Virus record (IMG/VR): IMGVR_UViG_3300046466_000125
Location: 1-49,958 of that record
Reading direction: 5' to 3' (one strand)
DNA length: 49,958 nucleotides
Origin: a virus
The notes beneath the pieces are model-generated. The model was not told where the DNA came from and did no database searches. It saw nothing but the letters and a program-made list of their open reading frames with translations. A program made the translations under genes and the position numbers. Every line of letters starts with the position of its first letter. Positions within the stretch are counted from its first letter, which is position 1. Shown piece after piece: positions 47,456-49,958 of the stretch.

Positions 47456-47871
47456 TCCATTAACTTGCAGCCAGCGCCAATGGTTAATTAAAATTACTGG
47501 GCTCTCAATTCTTCTACTCATAATTCCTTTCTTGTGGTTGATGGGTGCATGCCCCTTAAAGCAGTCAACCGCCGCTCAATGACCAGTAACCGCCCGCTAC
47601 TAGCTAACGTGGGTTTCTGTTACCGATCCCAGGTCCTCTTCACACAATCGGATCTATAGACCGAAGCACTAATAGGACCAGGGATCAGTCCTCTGGATTA
47701 CAAAGACGGCCAACTAGTGGCGGTGTGATGCAACCCGAGGTTGTCCCGTAGATTTATAGTTATGTTCAGCGATAAATCTACAAATGAAGCTGATAATCAT
47801 ATATAGTCCTTGACAATCCTATTGTCAAGTGTTAAAAACAAATCATGCAAAATAAAACAGAAAGAGGAAAA
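47456..47871. other. Gene-free, structured region (candidate RNA 2)
   Basis: From 47456 to 47871 no gene is seen. Stems visible on the plus strand are: GGTTGA/TCAACC (47536-47541 with 47565-47570) enclosing a GGG/CCC hairpin with a GCATGC loop; GATCCC-A-GGTCCT with AGGACC-A-GGGATC (47625-47637 with 47674-47686), whose inner TCGG/CCGA hairpin has a TCTATAGA loop; GCCA/TGGC near 47709-47721; CAACC/GGTTG (47731-47743); and GTAGATTTAT/ATAAATCTAC (47748-47757 with 47772-47781). Six consecutive hairpins suggest a long folded RNA. It lies upstream of the 47872 gene's promoter. Confidence 0.5.
47809..47829. promoter_or_regulatory. Palindromic operator-like promoter
   Basis: CTTGACAAT, three bases, then ATTGTCAAG form a perfect inverted repeat. 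On the plus strand TTGACA (47810-47815) is 17 bases from TAAAAA (47833-47838), and ATG 47845 lies 35 bases from its first base. On the minus strand TTGACA is 17 bases from TATATA (complement of 47800-47805). A dimeric regulator or a divergent promoter pair would both fit. Confidence 0.5.
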
Positions 47872-48849
47872 ATGACTAGATTAAGACTAAATCAAGAATA
47901 CCGAAACAAGATAGCAAATAGAATGAGGGTACACCTTGAACAAGAGGACACGCAAGAAAAACAAAAGTATGATGAACTGAAAGCAAATCAGATTGACTTA
48001 AATGACAATGCGTGGAAAACTGCTGAACAAATAGTAAGACGACACTATACCGAAGATGATGTTGAGAAAGCATACTATCTTCAAAATAAATTTGAGAATG
48101 TTTCTACTATTGCAAAAGATAGTTGTTTTCATTTTCATTATATGGGCGAGAAAGAGGAACGAGATTATGATAACAATGTTAAGATTGTTCCAAGTACCAT
48201 TGAGAAACATTTTGATTTTAGATTAAATGGTACTATTGATATTGAAAGCAATTCTTCTTATTCAAATGACAATGATTATGGTTATGCTTTATTTCGTGAT
48301 GAACTAAAAGCACAGGAAGATTGCAACCCAGATATTTTGATTGAACAAGAGGGCAAAGATAACAACCCACACAAAACAAAATATACTGACAATAACAATA
48401 AGTATCTTGGAAATGATGATAGTAGTTATGGCAAACAATGGAATGAAAAATATCAATTAGATTTAATTGGTAGAGATTATTGTAGAGATAGGTCTATTGC
48501 TTGTACTGAACAAGAGTTTAACTTTTTAATTTCTTGGAAACAGGCAAAAGGTCAATTTGTTGTTGCACACCAAAAATGGATTAAATCTGTTTTAGACCAG
48601 ATGAAAGAAATTAAAGTTGGTTTAAAAGGTTATAAATATTTAGACGAGGCACTAGAACTTTGTACTGAACTTGGTTTAAATATTACTGACGCAGAAATAA
48701 TTAGAACTAATAGTACAGGGCTAGTTATCTATAATCCTAAAAATCTTGCTGAAAGAATTAAAGGCATGAAGAACAAAAATCAATCAAGAGCAGATAAAAT
48801 TAAAGCGAGGTTATTATACGAAAACAATAATGCAGAAAGTGTAAATTAA
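47872..48849 (+). CDS. Hypothetical early protein
   Basis: A 325-aa soluble, charged protein. I chose ATG 47872 because GAGG lies close upstream; the in-frame ATG at 47845 (nine more residues) is also possible and lies exactly at the predicted leaderless start. The N-terminal 60 residues are helical (YRNKIANRMRVHLEQEDTQE). The middle is Asn/Asp/Tyr-rich (SYSNDNDYGYALFRDELKAQ), and residues about 215-315 look like an alpha/beta domain (AKGQFVVAHQKWIKSVLDQM). I recall similar 330-aa proteins in marine phages without function. Confidence 0.55.
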   Translation: MTRLRLNQEYRNKIANRMRVHLEQEDTQEKQKYDELKANQIDLNDNAWKTAEQIVRRHYTEDDVEKAYYLQNKFENVSTIAKDSCFHFHYMGEKEERDYDNNVKIVPSTIEKHFDFRLNGTIDIESNSSYSNDNDYGYALFRDELKAQEDCNPDILIEQEGKDNNPHKTKYTDNNNKYLGNDDSSYGKQWNEKYQLDLIGRDYCRDRSIACTEQEFNFLISWKQAKGQFVVAHQKWIKSVLDQMKEIKVGLKGYKYLDEALELCTELGLNITDAEIIRTNSTGLVIYNPKNLAERIKGMKNKNQSRADKIKARLLYENNNAESVN

Positions 48850-48853
48850 ACTA

Positions 48854-48885
48854 TTGACAACCTATCCTATTTAATATAGGATAGG
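48854..48885 (+). promoter_or_regulatory. Promoter with 10-bp palindrome
   Basis: TTGACA (48854-48859) overlaps the start of an inverted repeat CCTATCCTAT (48861-48870), five bases, ATAGGATAGG (48876-48885). A TATAGG or TAGGAT box sits in the right arm. The next gene starts at 48907 with an AGAGAG site. The palindrome is a likely operator. Confidence 0.55.
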
Positions 48886-48906
48886 TATAGAAAGAGAGAA
48901 ATACAT

Positions 48907-49113
48907 ATGACTAATAATGAACTACCAAAAGACACAATAGGTTATATTACTTATTGGTGTAATAAATACAAATCACACATAACAAGACGAGGGAAACACG
49001 ATGAGAAATCCCAAATCAAAACAAACAAACAAGGTAAAGAATATTATGTTTATTACGATTGTGATAAACACGATTATAGATGTGCGACAGGACATTGGAA
49101 AGCGAGGGCATAA
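48907..49113 (+). CDS. Small basic protein with Cys/His
   Basis: A 68-aa protein (PKDTIGYITYWCNKYKSHIT, then YYVYYDCDKHDYRCATGHWK). A possible zinc-binding pattern of Cys18, Cys53, His56 and Cys60 is visible. Downstream of a palindromic promoter and stop-start coupled to the next microprotein. Function unknown. Confidence 0.5.
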   Translation: MTNNELPKDTIGYITYWCNKYKSHITRRGKHDEKSQIKTNKQGKEYYVYYDCDKHDYRCATGHWKARA

Positions 49114-49187
49114 TGCCAATAGAAATTAAAGTTTTATTTATGTTTATAATTGTAATCTGTGTTCTTGAAATGGCGAGGGGCAGATGA
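49113..49187 (+). CDS. Transmembrane microprotein
   Basis: A 24-aa frame (MPIEIKVLFMFIIVICVLEM then ARGR). Its start overlaps the previous stop (TAATG) and its stop overlaps the next start (ATGA). GCGAGGGC lies just upstream of the start. A single membrane helix is expected. Small size makes it uncertain, but coupling on both sides supports it. Confidence 0.4.
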   Translation: MPIEIKVLFMFIIVICVLEMARGR

Positions 49188-49513
49188 GTTTTAATTGGTG
49201 CCATGGTCCGAATTGCCATACTCACAAAACACAATCAAGAGTGCGAGGTAGCAAAGGCAATAAAGTACTAAGAACAATGAAAGTAAAATACAGACAACCC
49301 AATGATAATTATTGGTTTAGACATTGGTGGAATTACTTTTGTAATCAATCTTGTTTAATGGAATTTGTTGAGAAGAATATACAAGGTATGCTTGCACTAG
49401 CGCCAAGACGAGAGCCACTAGAAACACCGATAGATGTGGTTGTAGAAACTGGAACAGATTGGAGTGGCAATCCATGTAAAACAAAAGTAATAAGGGCTAT
49501 TGACAATGCTTGA
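49184..49513 (+). CDS. Zinc-binding-like protein
   Basis: A 109-aa protein. The N-terminus has CHGPNCHTHKTQ, then a Trp/Arg-rich region (YWFRHWWNYFCNQSCLMEF) with CNQSC, together a plausible split zinc site. The C-terminal 40 residues form a beta-like segment (DVVVETGTDWSGNPCKTKVI). It overlaps the previous microprotein and runs into the promoter of the next gene. Function unknown. Confidence 0.5.
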   Translation: MSFNWCHGPNCHTHKTQSRVRGSKGNKVLRTMKVKYRQPNDNYWFRHWWNYFCNQSCLMEFVEKNIQGMLALAPRREPLETPIDVVVETGTDWSGNPCKTKVIRAIDNA

Positions 49514-49526
49514 CTTATCCTATATT
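49500..49526 (+). promoter_or_regulatory. Promoter inside the end of the 49184 gene
   Basis: TTGACA (49500-49505), 15-base spacer, TATATT (49521-49526), preceded by TATCC. ATG 49536 lies 36 bases after the first base of TTGACA, at about the predicted transcript start. An ATG at 49506 lies before the -10 box and would need an upstream transcript. Confidence 0.45.
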
Positions 49527-49535
49527 ATCCAAGAT

Positions 49536-49811
49536 ATGACAGATAAAATAGAAACAATTAAATGGGACAGCAAAGAATATAAGATGCCATTCAAGGCAGA
49601 TTATTTCAAACAGAAAGCAGATAAATTTAAAGAACTAATTATTGTTCGTAATAGATTTAGTAACCAACCAGCTTTATTGCCTTGGTTTGCTGTTGCTGTG
49701 TATGATGTAATCATGGGTAGTGAACAAGCTGAAGACTACGACACAATGCGTAAAGGCATTGCATGGTTTCAAGAATACTTTCCCAAACAATACATGGTCT
49801 TACTAGATTAA
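49536..49811 (+). CDS. Hypothetical protein
   Basis: A 91-aa protein (KIETIKWDSKEYKMPFKADY, then FKQKADKFKELIIVRNRF and LLPWFAVAVYDVIMGSEQAE). Alpha-rich with an aromatic patch. ATG 49536 fits a leaderless transcript; ATG 49506, ten codons upstream, would add MLDLSYIIQD. Followed by a strong hairpin. No family recognised. Confidence 0.5.
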   Translation: MTDKIETIKWDSKEYKMPFKADYFKQKADKFKELIIVRNRFSNQPALLPWFAVAVYDVIMGSEQAEDYDTMRKGIAWFQEYFPKQYMVLLD

Positions 49812-49818
49812 CTCTCTC

Positions 49819-49841
49819 TCCCTGGCCCTACGGGCCAGGGA
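49819..49841 (+). terminator. Strong hairpin after the last gene
   Basis: TCCCTGGCCC (49819-49828), TAC loop, GGGCCAGGGA (49832-49841), a perfect 10-bp GC-rich stem. The next T-run (CTTTTTATT) starts 21 bases later, so it is a probable terminator or mRNA-end structure rather than a textbook one. From 49842 to the window end I see no gene. Confidence 0.5.
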
Positions 49842-49958
49842 TCCTAAACAAAAACCAAAAATCTTTTTATTATATATATCGATACCCGAACTTACAGCAA
49901 GGGGTCCCACTACTTCAGGTTATATTGCTTGATTTAGACAGTTATCCCTGGTAAAAAC

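Noticed and set aside
41785-47790. tRNA or tmRNA genes in the structured gaps
   Set aside because: No T-arm GGTTCRA pattern, CCA end or cloverleaf spacing is visible.
49763-49954. Plus-strand frame running to the window end
   Set aside because: It crosses the 10-bp hairpin and AT-rich tail, lacks a ribosome site and starts inside another gene.

Overview
The window is about 50 kb of an AT-rich tailed-phage genome. It reads as a marine short-tailed phage, and the closest resemblance I can recall is to phages of SAR11-like hosts and uncultured Mediterranean phages. That host idea rests on base composition and remembered gene families, not on a search. Short-tailed morphology is inferred from a capsid, adaptor and nozzle-like gene order with no sheath, tape-measure or baseplate genes. 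No integrase, repressor, tRNA, CRISPR array or insertion sequence is visible. Portal and large terminase genes are absent and probably lie just outside the window.

Layout. (1) 1-6.8 kb, plus strand: a head-region protein tail, a Mu gpT-like major capsid protein, small head proteins, adaptor/connector proteins and structural proteins. (2) 6.8-16.7 kb: a tail-fibre cassette of three genes (IPT/Ig-like; LamG plus SPRY-like; 'YTGNGGT' fibre protein) present three times in tandem. A pair of repeat-bearing fibre-tip proteins follows. (3) 17.6-28.8 kb: a fibre-like protein, a large nozzle/stabilisation-like protein, small virion proteins and four likely internal or ejected virion proteins, the last 1339 aa long. 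(4) 28.8-29.5 kb: lysis genes, with small membrane proteins and an M15 peptidase endolysin. (5) 29.5-37.8 kb: replication, with an SNF2 helicase on the minus strand, coiled-coil and possible ssDNA-binding proteins, an archaeo-eukaryotic-type primase, a UvrD-like helicase, a DUF3310 protein and a family A DNA polymerase carrying Leu at the position of E. coli Phe762. (6) 37.8-50 kb: many small overlapping genes, including envelope-associated coiled-coil proteins, zinc-ribbon proteins, a lipoprotein, an HNH-like nuclease, a RecB/Cas4-like nuclease, the small terminase subunit (minus strand), a VRR-NUC-like nuclease, a GP88-like protein and several transmembrane microproteins.

The most unusual content is in 40-49 kb. 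Three gene-free stretches (41.78-41.99, 44.78-45.02 and 47.53-47.79 kb) fold on paper into strong multi-hairpin structures, several with self-complementary loops. A heptanucleotide repeat family (GCTTGNN) flanks the GP88-like gene in a locally GC-richer island. A recurring promoter (TTGACA, 16-17 bp, TATA-like box) places an ATG 35-36 bases after the first base of its -35 box in at least four plus-strand cases and one minus-strand case. This predicts leaderless early transcripts.

Genes in the structural half are tightly packed, often with TAATG stop-start overlaps, so they are probably translated from long late transcripts. The early half is split into short operons by the promoters and structured regions listed here. 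All functional calls come from reading motifs and remembered family patterns; no search was run.
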